A stretch of 64,000 nt of DNA from Gimesia chilikensis (GTDB lineage: Bacteria > Planctomycetota > Planctomycetia > Planctomycetales > Planctomycetaceae). Positions 26,266 to 35,314 of this stretch are shown piece by piece (positions within the stretch are counted from its first letter, which is position 1; each line of letters opens with the position of its first letter). The translations under genes were made by a program, and so were the position numbers. Location of the stretch: the NCBI RefSeq assembly GCF_008329715.1, contig NZ_VTSR01000005.1, positions 310,001-374,000 on the forward strand, in the 5' to 3' direction. The notes under the pieces are model-generated. The model worked only from the letters and a program-made list of their open reading frames with translations. It had not been told where the DNA came from and searched no databases.

Positions 26266-29200
26266 TTATTTTTTATCTCCAACCTGGGGCAGGGATGGTG
26301 TGACCAGTAGAAAACAACGCTTACCCTGTTTCTGGTAAGTTAATCCCGCCTGTCGCACCAGTTGATCGAACATGTGTGTCGACTCGCCTTCTCGCAGCTG
26401 GTCGGTGATGTCAATCAGCAATGATTGCCCCGGGGTCACTGTGGCAGTTTTGCTGTTCGTGAGCGCCTCCAGTGCGTTTTTGGCATTCATGACAAAAGAG
26501 AGTCGCACCTTCTGCTGATCGACTAGTTCGGGACGCAGCTGAATCAGCAATTGAGATTTTGCATCGGGCAAGATCGGACTGGAAAGGTTGAATTCGGTAG
26601 ACTGTCCATTCGACAGAGTAACTTCCACTTCGATCTTCTCGTTGACATCTTCGACTCGATGTGCGGTATGTGACAAAAACTTCGTCTGAGCGGAAGTCAG
26701 TAGAATTCCCTCATCCAGTTTATCTGACATCAACTTCTCCCAGAGTTCCCGCGCCTGAGGAGAAGCAAATGTTTTCAGTTTTTTCAGATCTGCCGGCTGA
26801 TAATCTGTGGTAATAAAACCCAGTCTGACTGCAATCACGCGATCCTGAACCGCCCTGATCCGGGCAATTAGATCCGCGATCTGATCGTGAGTAGCCTGGT
26901 CTGCCCGAATTACGAGAGACAGCTTCTCTTCATAAGCCCTGATCGTGGGCCCCTTCTCCCACGCGTCCGGAGTCACATTCTGCTGAATCAGTTCGATCAG
27001 GGGCTCAAAGCGGGCACGTTCTGCCGGGGCCTGCTTCTTCGCTGAATCCCCCAGCAACAGCGGCGAAACGGGTACCACAAGATCTGCTACCGGATAACTC
27101 ATGATTCGCAAGCTGGTTTGAGAGGGGGGAGCATCTAACTCAATCATCCCGATCACTCCCGTATCGCTGTTGACGCCGGTTCCCAGAATGACTTCTCCCT
27201 CTTTGAGCGGCTTGCCTTTTTCCAGCTTTAACAACATGAGCAGGGTGCGGGGGTCGTCCGTCTGTTCATTCAGCCGTAGACCACCCAGTAACAGGGTTTT
27301 TCCCGGCTCCATGATCCGGGCATGCTTGAAATGCCGTTTGATCAAGAGGGGGAGGCTCACCGTTTCTGCATCCGCGTCTTTCGCCCGCAGCAGTTTCAGA
27401 CCACCAATTTCAGACTTTTCAATCTGGCATTCCAGCATTCCCCGCTGCTTGATGCCTTTCCTGGTAGAATAACTCAATTGCAGGTCAAACCCGGTAATCA
27501 ATTTAGGCAATTCTATCTGTGCCGCGACGCCTTGTGCTTCAGCTTCGTGCAATTGTTTCGTTTGAATCTGAACCTTCTGTCCATCCAGGAAACAGACCTC
27601 TGGCTGGGATAAAAGCTGACAGTCCGCCGACAGGGAAATCAACCGCTCCACTTCCTTCGTCCGCGCTGCATCGAGAACTTCGCACACCAGAGAAGTCTGG
27701 CTGATGATTTCCGAATTCTCCGTTCCCTGATATTTCGCTTTGATCTCCTGCGACAACTCGGGCAGTTGCTCTTCCTGGTACACCTTGATCCGTTTGCGTT
27801 GTGAACTGTAGACACTCAATAGTGATTCCGGAATCGACAGAATGCTGGCTCTCAAAACATACAGCGAATCTGGTCCCTGCTTCGCATCTGCTTTAGCTTC
27901 CTCTCGCAATTCCGCCAGCGCTTCCGCTACACACTGGTGGTAAATCGAATCGGAGGAGCTGAGCAGCAATCGGTCCTGGTCAATCCGCACACTGTAAATA
28001 GACCTGAGCCGATATTCTCTGCGATCGGCCCGCATGGGAGGCTGGTGTACCTCGATAAATGCAGGCGGCGATGATTTTCTGCCTGTCAGATGACGGTGAC
28101 GATTGTGTAAGCCAGCCAGCTGATCCTGGATTTTCTCGTGAATCTTCTGTTGCAGATGTTGCTCCGCACGAATCGCTCCGACCTCTCTACGACTCTGATC
28201 CAATAGATCACCGACGGAGTAATTGCTCACATTTCCATTGCGGATGATCCACTCCCGCATGTTGATCTCAGAAGCGAGCGGATCCAGGTCCCGGGAATAC
28301 CTCTCGTTGAATTGTTGAACTTTCTGTTCGTAGACTTTTTTCGCAGGATCATAAAACGGCAAAGGACTCAAAGGAACCGACTTCGGTTTAACCTTGATTT
28401 CCGATGAGACAACAGCCTCTTTGACTTCCTCTGACTCCTTCTCTCCCGCAGCCCCGGCCACAAACGCGGCTCCCGGCAGCACCACTGCGGCCACCGCGAC
28501 GAACACCACCCAGCACCACCACGGGGTGCATTTCTGACTTCCCTGTCCCAGTCTCATAATTCGCTCCATGCGTTTTGAAGTAATTTCCAACGGACGCACG
28601 CCCGGCACTACGGGCACGGTTCGCAGCGTCTGTTTCAATTCCAGAATTTCCAGCAACCCTGCGGCATACAGACGCGGGTCACAGTTCAACTCCGCCAGCA
28701 CTTCCTCGTCACAACACTGTTCCATTTCATACTTCAGCCGCCGCCCTGTCAGCCAGACCAGTGGATGGAACCACCACACTATCGCCGCCAGCAGCTGTAA
28801 CAGCCCGATCCATAAGTCACCCCGGCGAATATGAATCAGCTCATGTGCCAGAATCGGTTCCAGTTCAGCCGGTGAACGTGCCTCGGCAATCGCCGCGGGT
28901 AACAGAATTGTCGGTCGCCATAATCCCACGACTGCCGGTCCAATCCGGCTCTGCGTCACCATCAATCGTACTTGACGTTTCACTCCCAGTTCCTGCGCCA
29001 GGCGCACCAGCATCTCTTCCAGTTCCGGACACTGCACAGCCCCCGCACTGCGAATCATTCGCCAGCAGCGCAGAAATCGAATCAGCATCACCGTCGCAAT
29101 GCACGCCGCCACTCCCGCCCAGCTCCAGAGCCCCACTCGCAACCAGGAAACACGCGCACTCTGACGCACTGCTGCCGGCGTCTCCACTGACTCAACAAGG

Positions 29201-29607
29201 GTATTTGACATTGCAGGAACCGCCCTTGTTTCCCCGGAAGATTCCTCAGCATCATGGACTGTCACTTCCAGTGAACCAAATTCGGCTTCCGGCAGCTGTT
29301 CCACATCGTCGCCGATCAGTCGACGAATCCATTCAGTACGGGTCAGTGCCTCAATCGGCTGCGTCGCCACGGATTGCTGCGCGTCTTTCGCGTTTTCGTT
29401 CTGTAGCCAGCAGAACAGGCCGCTGGAACTGCTCCACACAGGGGGCGTGACGAATTTCAGCAGTACCACCAGCCACAACAGATACGCCAGATGAGCCCGC
29501 CTGATCCGCACCACCCTACAGATCAGCCAGACGATCAGCGCCAGCAGCGTGCACTGCCAGACCTGTTGCCAGACGAGATTGATCCATTCAGGACTGATTG
29601 CCGCCAT
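26266..29607 (-). CDS. BlaR1/MecR1-like M56 zinc peptidase with secretin-related C-terminal domains
   Basis: The 1113-residue protein has N-terminal membrane helices, the zinc-peptidase motif HELIH (255-259) and EQCCDEEV (about 296-303). This is the M56 layout of BlaR1, which cleaves the paired BlaI repressor after sensing a signal. A further helix lies near 355-385, and then about 700 exported residues. No penicillin-binding domain is visible there. Instead, residues ~666-776 (SQPEVCFLDGQKVQIQT ... EPGKTLLLGGL) resemble a secretin core. Residues ~869-930 (ATHDQIADLIARIRAVQDR) resemble a secretin N-domain. The start overlaps the end of blaI by 20 bases, so the two are coupled. The input signal is unknown. 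Confidence 0.88.
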   Translation of the reverse strand: MAAISPEWINLVWQQVWQCTLLALIVWLICRVVRIRRAHLAYLLWLVVLLKFVTPPVWSSSSGLFCWLQNENAKDAQQSVATQPIEALTRTEWIRRLIGDDVEQLPEAEFGSLEVTVHDAEESSGETRAVPAMSNTLVESVETPAAVRQSARVSWLRVGLWSWAGVAACIATVMLIRFLRCWRMIRSAGAVQCPELEEMLVRLAQELGVKRQVRLMVTQSRIGPAVVGLWRPTILLPAAIAEARSPAELEPILAHELIHIRRGDLWIGLLQLLAAIVWWFHPLVWLTGRRLKYEMEQCCDEEVLAELNCDPRLYAAGLLEILELKQTLRTVPVVPGVRPLEITSKRMERIMRLGQGSQKCTPWWCWVVFVAVAAVVLPGAAFVAGAAGEKESEEVKEAVVSSEIKVKPKSVPLSPLPFYDPAKKVYEQKVQQFNERYSRDLDPLASEINMREWIIRNGNVSNYSVGDLLDQSRREVGAIRAEQHLQQKIHEKIQDQLAGLHNRHRHLTGRKSSPPAFIEVHQPPMRADRREYRLRSIYSVRIDQDRLLLSSSDSIYHQCVAEALAELREEAKADAKQGPDSLYVLRASILSIPESLLSVYSSQRKRIKVYQEEQLPELSQEIKAKYQGTENSEIISQTSLVCEVLDAARTKEVERLISLSADCQLLSQPEVCFLDGQKVQIQTKQLHEAEAQGVAAQIELPKLITGFDLQLSYSTRKGIKQRGMLECQIEKSEIGGLKLLRAKDADAETVSLPLLIKRHFKHARIMEPGKTLLLGGLRLNEQTDDPRTLLMLLKLEKGKPLKEGEVILGTGVNSDTGVIGMIELDAPPSQTSLRIMSYPVADLVVPVSPLLLGDSAKKQAPAERARFEPLIELIQQNVTPDAWEKGPTIRAYEEKLSLVIRADQATHDQIADLIARIRAVQDRVIAVRLGFITTDYQPADLKKLKTFASPQARELWEKLMSDKLDEGILLTSAQTKFLSHTAHRVEDVNEKIEVEVTLSNGQSTEFNLSSPILPDAKSQLLIQLRPELVDQQKVRLSFVMNAKNALEALTNSKTATVTPGQSLLIDITDQLREGESTHMFDQLVRQAGLTYQKQGKRCFLLVTPSLPQVGDKK

Positions 29608-29986
29608 CCCGTTCCTCCGTTAACTCATCCAGCAATGATTTTAACGCGTCCAGATCTTTACGGCTGACGTGGCGATCTTCAATCAGATGCTGCATCAGCG
29701 GGAACGCCTCGCCGGCAAACAGACGGTCGACCAGGTCGTCAACCGTTTCGCGAATGACAGTACGGGGTTTGATCCGCGGGGAATAGACGCGGGTCCGCCC
29801 CTCCAGTCGAGCCTTGATGTAGCCCTTCTGTTCCAGTCTGCGCAGATAGGTCTGCACTGTGGTGAAATCGATGCCCCGCGACTCGGGAAATGTTTCAAAC
29901 ACTTCACGGACCGTCGCCTGTTTCAGATCCCACAGGGCGCGGGCCACTTCCATTTCGCCTTTTGATAAAGCGGGCCGTTCCGTCAT
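29588..29986 (-). CDS. BlaI/MecI/CopY-family repressor
   Basis: A 132-residue winged-helix repressor. ALSKGEMEVARALWDL is the family opening. DFTTVQTYLRRLEQKGYIKA is the recognition helix and wing, and the C-terminal helices form the dimer part. In BlaI, cleavage by the M56 partner relieves repression; here that partner is the overlapping next gene. Two TACAnnTGTA boxes, the known BlaI/MecI operator core, lie between the gene and its likely -35, so it should repress itself and the M56 gene. GGAG upstream of the ATG is a fair ribosome-binding site. Confidence 0.93.
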   Translation of the reverse strand: MTERPALSKGEMEVARALWDLKQATVREVFETFPESRGIDFTTVQTYLRRLEQKGYIKARLEGRTRVYSPRIKPRTVIRETVDDLVDRLFAGEAFPLMQHLIEDRHVSRKDLDALKSLLDELTEERDGGNQS

Positions 29987-30001
29987 GCCTCTCTCCTCAA
30001 G

Positions 30002-30037
30002 TACAAGTGTAATTGCCAGAGTTTAATTACATTTGTA
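30002..30037 (-). promoter_or_regulatory. Two BlaI-type operator boxes
   Basis: TACAAGTGTA (30002-30011) and TACATTTGTA (30028-30037) both match the TACAnnTGTA dyad bound by BlaI/MecI repressors. Their centres are 26 bases apart. One lies in the promoter spacer and one downstream of the -10, which is a sensible layout for self-repression of the blaI-M56 operon. Confidence 0.8.
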
Positions 30038-30047
30038 CGTGAGTCAA
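30020..30047 (-). promoter_or_regulatory. Likely promoter of the blaI-M56 operon
   Basis: On the minus strand, TTGACT (30047-30042) and TAAACT (30025-30020) are separated by 16 bases. The -10 is imperfect (4 of 6), but the two operator boxes sit exactly around it. Confidence 0.55.
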
Positions 30048-30291
30048 GCCCCTTCTTTAATAGAGGGCTGTGAAGAGAACCTGCCTGCGAGCAAAGTCAA
30101 TTCCAATGCAGGCTTTATCAAAATTCGGGGCGACTTTGAATTTCTTGGGAATGCATGTTTGGATTTAGTCTGCCGATCGCTTAGAATCGATCCATTCAGA
30201 GTTTCAGACCACCCGGGTCCTGTCGGGCGCCGACAATCTCTGATACTAAGTGTTTATATGACAGACAGTTCCAATCACTGGATTCATTACA

Positions 30292-30834
30292 ATGAGTGTC
30301 CGTTCCGCCAGACCGAAAGTAAACGATCTGATCTTTCGCTTAATAGGGCGCTCGATTCACCCGGAGCTCTACACCACCTGCGCCTCGGTTGACATTCTGC
30401 AGAAAGACTATGCAGCCACGCTGCGCGTCTGCGAAACCGGCCACATTGCCAGTATTCAGCACAAAGGCCACGCGGTCTGTGAGATTCTGACTTCGTTTCA
30501 GAATCCGCTGCCCAGCCAGAAACGACTGCTGGAAAAACCGGTGCGGGGCTGCCGTTCTGAATCCGTGCGGTTGGAGTCCGGCCTGTATTACCAGGTGAGC
30601 TATCAGCTTGAGGAACTGGATTACGTCATTTTCAAAAACGTACACGAAGAATATCTGATGGATGCCCAACGGGCCGACCTGGCGTATCATTTCATTTCGG
30701 AAAGTCGCCTGACCCCCGGTGCGTTAAGCATCATCGATTACGAAGCCAATCAGAACAGCCTGTTGATTCACGCCTTTCATACTTTCCCCGATGAATTGGC
30801 CGTGGTGAAGACGCAGTCGCTGTTCGAGTTCTGA
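30292..30834 (+). CDS. DUF2617-family protein
   Basis: A 180-residue soluble protein starting MSVRSARPKVNDLIFRLIGR, with IHPELYTTC early and a C-terminal half rich in aromatic and acidic residues (LEELDYVIFKNVHEEYL). I recognise this as the DUF2617 family, found in planctomycetes and some other phyla; its function is not known. No membrane segment, catalytic motif or cofactor site is visible. It is transcribed away from blaI, and the promoters of both lie in the ~300 bases between them (29987-30291), where only the BlaI operators are recognisable. Confidence 0.7.
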   Translation: MSVRSARPKVNDLIFRLIGRSIHPELYTTCASVDILQKDYAATLRVCETGHIASIQHKGHAVCEILTSFQNPLPSQKRLLEKPVRGCRSESVRLESGLYYQVSYQLEELDYVIFKNVHEEYLMDAQRADLAYHFISESRLTPGALSIIDYEANQNSLLIHAFHTFPDELAVVKTQSLFEF

Positions 30835-30892
30835 AACATCAACGTAAGGGATCAGACTGATCTACGTCATGGATGACGGGCGAACCGAAATC

Positions 30893-31627
30893 ATGATAAG
30901 CGATCTACTGTTTTCTCGACCCATGCTGCAGCGACTCAGCGCCGTTCTCGGCCTGATCATTCTGTGCAGCGCCGCTTCCACAGAAGCTGCGCACCGCAGC
31001 AGCTACTCGTATCAGCGCAATCCCCATGCTTCATCTGTCTATTCCCAGTACCGCCGTACGCACTACAACAGGTATGGTTACAACGGCTATCGCTACAACG
31101 CCGTTTCGTATCGTCCCTATCCTCCCGTGTCCCGCTCCACATTCTACGGATACGGCGGACGTCGCTACACCTACCGCTATCGGCCTTACTCATCGTTCGC
31201 CTACGGGTATCGTTACTACCGCCCCGCGTATTACGGGTATAACTACTATCCGCGTACAAGCTACTCTTATTACGGGAACAGCTTTAACTCGGGCTACTAT
31301 TATCGCCCGTTCTGCGGTGCCTGGGGTTCGTATTCCTCCTGTTACTGCTCCCCCTTCTCCGGGATCGCCAGCTCGTATTACCCGGCGTACAGCAGCTACG
31401 GCGTCTGGGGTGGGCTCGGCAGTTATGGACCGCTCTGGGGAAGCTATACGCCCTACTGGGGCTCCTACTACGGCACCCCCTGGTCCTATTATCCCGGCTA
31501 CTTCGGCGGGTATTACGGTCCCTACTGCGGAATCTGGCCTTATCGCCCCACGCTCTATCAGAGCATTGTCTTCCAGTCCGGATTCAATGTCGGCTATGGA
31601 CGGGGCAGCTACTACAGCTTCTGGTAG
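30893..31627 (+). CDS. Tyrosine/glycine/serine-rich exported protein
   Basis: A ~244-residue protein with a signal peptide (LQRLSAVLGLIILCSAAS, cut near STEA). The rest is almost entirely tyrosine, serine, glycine, proline and arginine, with many YGY, SYY and RYR steps. There is no enzyme motif. Such low-complexity aromatic proteins can be structural or adhesive surface components; this is inference. The start is uncertain: ATGs at 30869, 30893 and 30923 all keep the signal peptide, and none has a clear ribosome-binding site. The neighbouring CPBP gene converges on it. Confidence 0.7.
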   Translation: MISDLLFSRPMLQRLSAVLGLIILCSAASTEAAHRSSYSYQRNPHASSVYSQYRRTHYNRYGYNGYRYNAVSYRPYPPVSRSTFYGYGGRRYTYRYRPYSSFAYGYRYYRPAYYGYNYYPRTSYSYYGNSFNSGYYYRPFCGAWGSYSSCYCSPFSGIASSYYPAYSSYGVWGGLGSYGPLWGSYTPYWGSYYGTPWSYYPGYFGGYYGPYCGIWPYRPTLYQSIVFQSGFNVGYGRGSYYSFW

Positions 31628-31645
31628 AACCGATTAGTCGCGGTC

Positions 31646-32419
31646 TTACTCGACTGTAATCTCGAGCATCATCACTCCCACGATAATATCGTAGGTCGCG
31701 TGCGCACCTACGGTGATGCCAAACCCCCGCAGAAAAAACAGGCCGGCAAAGAACAGCCCCGCCAGCGTACGGAAAGTGAAGCTGAATACCGAAAACTGAT
31801 CCCCGGTGGCACCAATGTAATGCGCCAGGGAAAAGATCAGGCTCGTGGAAATAATCGCCAGCACCGCCGACCAGCGGGCCTGCAGCATCATTCCCCGGAA
31901 CAGCAGATAACAGATCGGCAGCAGCAACAGCCGGAACATCACCTCTTCATACACGCCTGCTCCCACAAAACTGACCACGCGTGAAGCTGATTCCTGTTTG
32001 ATAAACATCATCACCGGCGAGGGTAACTGCTGAAAGACCAGATCCTGCACCTGTCCCAGCACGATCAGACAGAAGGCAAACAACAGACTCTCCGCGAACA
32101 TCCCCACCAGCGTCTCGGCAGAGACCTTCCACGGATGTTTACAGCAGAGATGCCAGACCAGCAGCGTTCCCACAATCAGGCAGGGCAGCAGAAAAGTCTG
32201 TGTCAGTCCCAGTTGTGAGAGCCAGCTCCGCATCCAGTAATCCGCGCCATTGCGGATCAGTTCCGGCTGACTGCCTCCCATCGAGAGGACACCCAGTTCA
32301 TAGATCAGCAGCAGCGGCGTCAGAAATACCAGGCAGACCAGGGGCTGCCGGGCTTCGAACCAGTAGCTGTCACTTTCCAGAGTCATGGTCTCTGCAGGTG
32401 CGTTCTTTTTACGTGTCAT
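31646..32419 (-). CDS. CPBP-family intramembrane glutamic endopeptidase (Rce1-like)
   Basis: A 257-residue protein with about seven membrane helices. It has the three CPBP/Abi motifs: YEEVMFRLLL (EExxxR), SLAHYIG (His in helix) and GAHATYDIIVG (HxxxD/N type). These build the glutamate-based active site of intramembrane proteases related to Rce1. Bacterial members process membrane peptides or act in bacteriocin immunity; the substrate here is unknown. Its ATG overlaps the stop of the HD-GYP gene by four bases (32416-32419), so the two are translated together. Confidence 0.88.
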   Translation of the reverse strand: MTRKKNAPAETMTLESDSYWFEARQPLVCLVFLTPLLLIYELGVLSMGGSQPELIRNGADYWMRSWLSQLGLTQTFLLPCLIVGTLLVWHLCCKHPWKVSAETLVGMFAESLLFAFCLIVLGQVQDLVFQQLPSPVMMFIKQESASRVVSFVGAGVYEEVMFRLLLLPICYLLFRGMMLQARWSAVLAIISTSLIFSLAHYIGATGDQFSVFSFTFRTLAGLFFAGLFFLRGFGITVGAHATYDIIVGVMMLEITVE

Positions 32420-33699
32420 ATCTCAGTCTGGTGATCGGTAACAGAATCTTTTAACCGGGATTCCGGATCCAGCGAAAAATGGGGCGACGCCAGTTCGGTA
32501 TGCGCCGCATCGGGTCGATAACTTTGAAAACGTTTCAGTGAAAAGGGATCGTTGTGTCGATCTGCCTCGTGCAGTTCTTCAGGAAGTTGCTTATCCAGCG
32601 CCAGGAACAGTTGCTCCGAGACCTTCGCATCCCATTCTCCCTGCAGGGTTTCGCGATACAGTTGCAGAGCCGCCCCGAAGGCCAGCTCTTCCCCATCGCA
32701 GGTACGGATGCCGTCGGCCGTCAGTTCGCGACGATCGTTTTTCAGTTCGAGGTAGCGGCAGATCACTCCCATCCGCCGCGAATGTTCGCCCAGGTGATAG
32801 GTATGCAGCCGACGTGGATAGCCGGTTCCGTCCAGTCGTTCGTGATGCTGAGCCACGACCTCAGACAGGTACGAGTCTCCCGGAAAGCCCCGCAGGCCAC
32901 CCAACAGAGCAGCTCCCAGAATCGGATGCTCGCCCCGTTCGTCATTTCTCTGATTCTCCCGGCCGTCTGCTTTCTTCGCCAGTTGGGGATTCAGCATCAG
33001 CCAACCCAGGTCGTGCAGCATGCCGGCCATCATTAACAGATCGCAGCTGTCGCGCCAGGCCGGAATCTGGCGGCTCACATAATAACTGCACCGCGCGACT
33101 TCCAGCCCACGTAGATAGATCAGAATATCCGGATGGGCAATCTGCTCGCGAGCCACCGCTTCCATATCCCGCAGCGACAGAAACAACAACTGCCCCGGAT
33201 CGTCCAGGTGCGCATCGTCGTGTTTAATCTTCCGAATCAGATTCAACAGGTAATTCGGGTTACAGTAGGACTGCGTCCAGATATCTTCGGCCGCCAGTAC
33301 CAGCTGTTTGAGATAATGGACCGTCGTCTGTGAAAGTAACAGCTGTTGTCGCAAATAGACCAGCTCGGTCTGAACGAAATCCAGAATCCGTGTGAGGTGC
33401 GGCAACTGTGATGCAGAGAGTGTCCGAACCGCGGTCGCATCCAGATACAGTCTGCACCGCTGCAGAATCACATTCACCCGCGCCTGCAGTTGTTTCAGTT
33501 CCTGTTGCAGTGCGGGGATTTTCAGTTCCCGGTTCTGTTGATCCAGTTCGCGAAACTGATTCTGCAGAGCAGACAGGACCGCCGCATTCCGCGGCAGCGG
33601 TTCTGCATCATTCACGCGGGCACAAAACGCCTCCCACTCATTCCGTTCCCGACGGATGGTCGGCGTGAGCCAGCGAAGAGATCTGGTGGAATGGTTCAC
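32416..33699 (-). CDS. HD-GYP-domain protein (putative cyclic-di-GMP phosphodiesterase)
   Basis: A 427-residue protein whose N-terminal ~190 residues are largely helical (DQQNRELKIPALQQELKQLQ suggests a coiled coil). The C-terminal part carries MLHDLGW (about residue 226) and HHERLDGTGYP (about 283-293), the HD and GYP motifs of HD-GYP phosphodiesterases, which degrade cyclic-di-GMP. Start is GTG at 33699; no ATG is available nearby. It is coupled by ATGA overlap to the downstream CPBP protease, a pairing that might link second-messenger level to membrane proteolysis. Catalytic activity is inferred from the motifs only. Confidence 0.85.
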   Translation of the reverse strand: MNHSTRSLRWLTPTIRRERNEWEAFCARVNDAEPLPRNAAVLSALQNQFRELDQQNRELKIPALQQELKQLQARVNVILQRCRLYLDATAVRTLSASQLPHLTRILDFVQTELVYLRQQLLLSQTTVHYLKQLVLAAEDIWTQSYCNPNYLLNLIRKIKHDDAHLDDPGQLLFLSLRDMEAVAREQIAHPDILIYLRGLEVARCSYYVSRQIPAWRDSCDLLMMAGMLHDLGWLMLNPQLAKKADGRENQRNDERGEHPILGAALLGGLRGFPGDSYLSEVVAQHHERLDGTGYPRRLHTYHLGEHSRRMGVICRYLELKNDRRELTADGIRTCDGEELAFGAALQLYRETLQGEWDAKVSEQLFLALDKQLPEELHEADRHNDPFSLKRFQSYRPDAAHTELASPHFSLDPESRLKDSVTDHQTEI

Positions 33700-34216
33700 A
33701 GGGTGCCCTCGTATTACATATTCATCACGGGTCTACTTCGGATACGAAGGAGGTGGTTCCCCCTTCTCTCTGTTTTATCGGCTCCCCGCGTCACAGGCAT
33801 TGAAAAGTTTGCCTGAGTTCAGATTGGGTAAGCTGACCACAGTCCTGCTGTATCGTGTTGCGTGTGAGCAACTTACGAAGTTCGTTTTTTGCAGCCGCGG
33901 GTACAGGTGACAGAGTTGCCCTTCACCGCTGAGAATCTATGACACGCCGCTGTCTGCCGATCCACACATCCGGATAGAGGGATTGTAAGAAATACTCAAT
34001 TTCCGGTGATCAGGACGCCGATTTGAGACTAAGCAGCATTTTTTCCTCTGTCTACTTGTCGTTGTTTTGCCGGCGAGCATAGAATTGCAGGAATGGTGCC
34101 TGTCAGCTAAGGCAAAATAAAGAACTTTTATCGATCACAGCGTGTCCTGATCAGCAGGGATTGAAATCAGGCACTCGCTCCACTATCGACACTCATATAC
34201 AGGCAGGAAAATTCAA
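33700..34216. other. Intergenic region between divergent HD-GYP and cysE genes
   Basis: About 517 bases without a supported gene. Short frames here do not resemble any family. A weak promoter for cysE is marked separately at 34056-34085. No operator or riboswitch was recognised. Confidence 0.5.
34056..34085 (+). promoter_or_regulatory. Possible promoter of the serine acetyltransferase gene
   Basis: TTGTCG and TAGAAT, 18 bases apart, about 130 bases before the ATG. The -35 matches 4 of 6 and the -10 matches 5 of 6, so this is tentative. Confidence 0.35.
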
Positions 34217-35152
34217 ATGGCTACGGATTTTCGGCAAAAAGAACGGCTCCCTGAACTGACTGACCGGATCGTGGAAACCTACCACGAGATTGGCACCATT
34301 CATCATCTGGGGCATTGTCCGCTTCCCAGCCAGGACGCCGTGATTGAAGCCGCCCAGGAACTGAAAGACGTCATCTTTCCCGGATACAGTCGTCGTCAGA
34401 ACCTGCACATGAGCAATGTGACATACCATGTGGGGAACATTATTGACTCCCTGCACGATATTCTCACCGTACAAATCGGCCGCGCACTGCGGCACCAGCA
34501 TGTTCAGCAACACGGAGCCGACTGCGAGAAACTGCAGCAGATCGACTTCGAAGCAGAAGGACAGAAGAGAACGATTCAGTTTCTGGAAACCATTCCGGAA
34601 ATCCGCCGCGCCCTGGCGACCGACGTCCAGGCGGCTCTCGACGGAGACCCCGCAGCGACCTGCTTCGATGAAATCATCTTCTGTTACCCCGGACTGGAAG
34701 CCATCACCGTTTACCGGCTCGCCCATCAGTTATACCGACTCAACGTACCCATCATTCCGCGTATGCTCTCGGAATGGGCTCACTCACAGACCGGGATTGA
34801 TATTCACCCGGGTGCCACCATCGGCCACTCGTTCTTTATCGACCACGGTACCGGTGTCGTGATTGGCGAGACCTGTGAAATCGCCGAGAACGTGAAGGTC
34901 TACCAGGGGGTCACCCTCGGGGCACTCAGTTTCCCCAAAGACTCGGAGGGCCGCATCATTCGCGAACAGAAGCGTCACCCCACCATCGAGCGGGGCGTTG
35001 TGATTTACGCGAATGCCACCATCCTGGGAGGCGATACTGTGATCGGCCACGACTCCGTGATTGGCGCCAGTGTCTCGCTGATGAAGAGCGTGCTGCCCAA
35101 TACGATCGTCACCATCGAAAAGCCGTCACTGCGGTTCCGCGAGGCTTCCTGA
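34217..35152 (+). CDS. cysE: Serine O-acetyltransferase (EpsC/CysE type)
   Basis: This enzyme makes O-acetyl-L-serine from serine and acetyl-CoA, the entry to cysteine synthesis. The 311-residue product has a helical N-terminal domain, then a hexapeptide-repeat left-handed beta helix: [40 protein letters not shown] and [19 protein letters not shown]. The His-Asp catalytic area lies within DHGTG and [13 protein letters not shown]. It is longer than E. coli CysE (273), as in the EpsC subgroup. Cysteine synthase is not adjacent. A clean terminator follows. Confidence 0.93.
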   Translation: MATDFRQKERLPELTDRIVETYHEIGTIHHLGHCPLPSQDAVIEAAQELKDVIFPGYSRRQNLHMSNVTYHVGNIIDSLHDILTVQIGRALRHQHVQQHGADCEKLQQIDFEAEGQKRTIQFLETIPEIRRALATDVQAALDGDPAATCFDEIIFCYPGLEAITVYRLAHQLYRLNVPIIPRMLSEWAHSQTGIDIHPGATIGHSFFIDHGTGVVIGETCEIAENVKVYQGVTLGALSFPKDSEGRIIREQKRHPTIERGVVIYANATILGGDTVIGHDSVIGASVSLMKSVLPNTIVTIEKPSLRFREAS

Positions 35153-35191
35153 TCTTCGCCGCTGAATAAGCTTGAAATCGAGATCGACGCA

Positions 35192-35218
35192 GACCGTGTT
35201 CCCACACGGTCTTTTTTT
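35192..35218 (+). terminator. Rho-independent terminator of cysE
   Basis: GACCGTGT and ACACGGTC form a perfect 8-bp stem around TCCC, followed by seven T. Confidence 0.92.
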
Positions 35219-35249
35219 ATGGCGTTAGCAGGGGTCATGTGCCGCGCAT

Positions 35250-35293
35250 AAAAAAATCCTGTGTGAGTCAGATAACTGACCGCACACAGGATT
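35250..35293 (-). terminator. Rho-independent terminator of the FHA gene
   Basis: On the minus strand, AATCCTGTGTG pairs with CACACAGGATT. A second inner stem (GTCAG/CTGAC around ATAA) caps it. A T-run (35256-35250) follows. Confidence 0.9.
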
Positions 35294-35314
35294 GATCGCA
35301 ATAATATTGTTTGC

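Noticed and set aside
30033-30392. 119-residue frame between blaI and the DUF2617 gene
   Set aside because: It overlaps the BlaI operators and the start of the better-supported DUF2617 gene and has no recognisable features.
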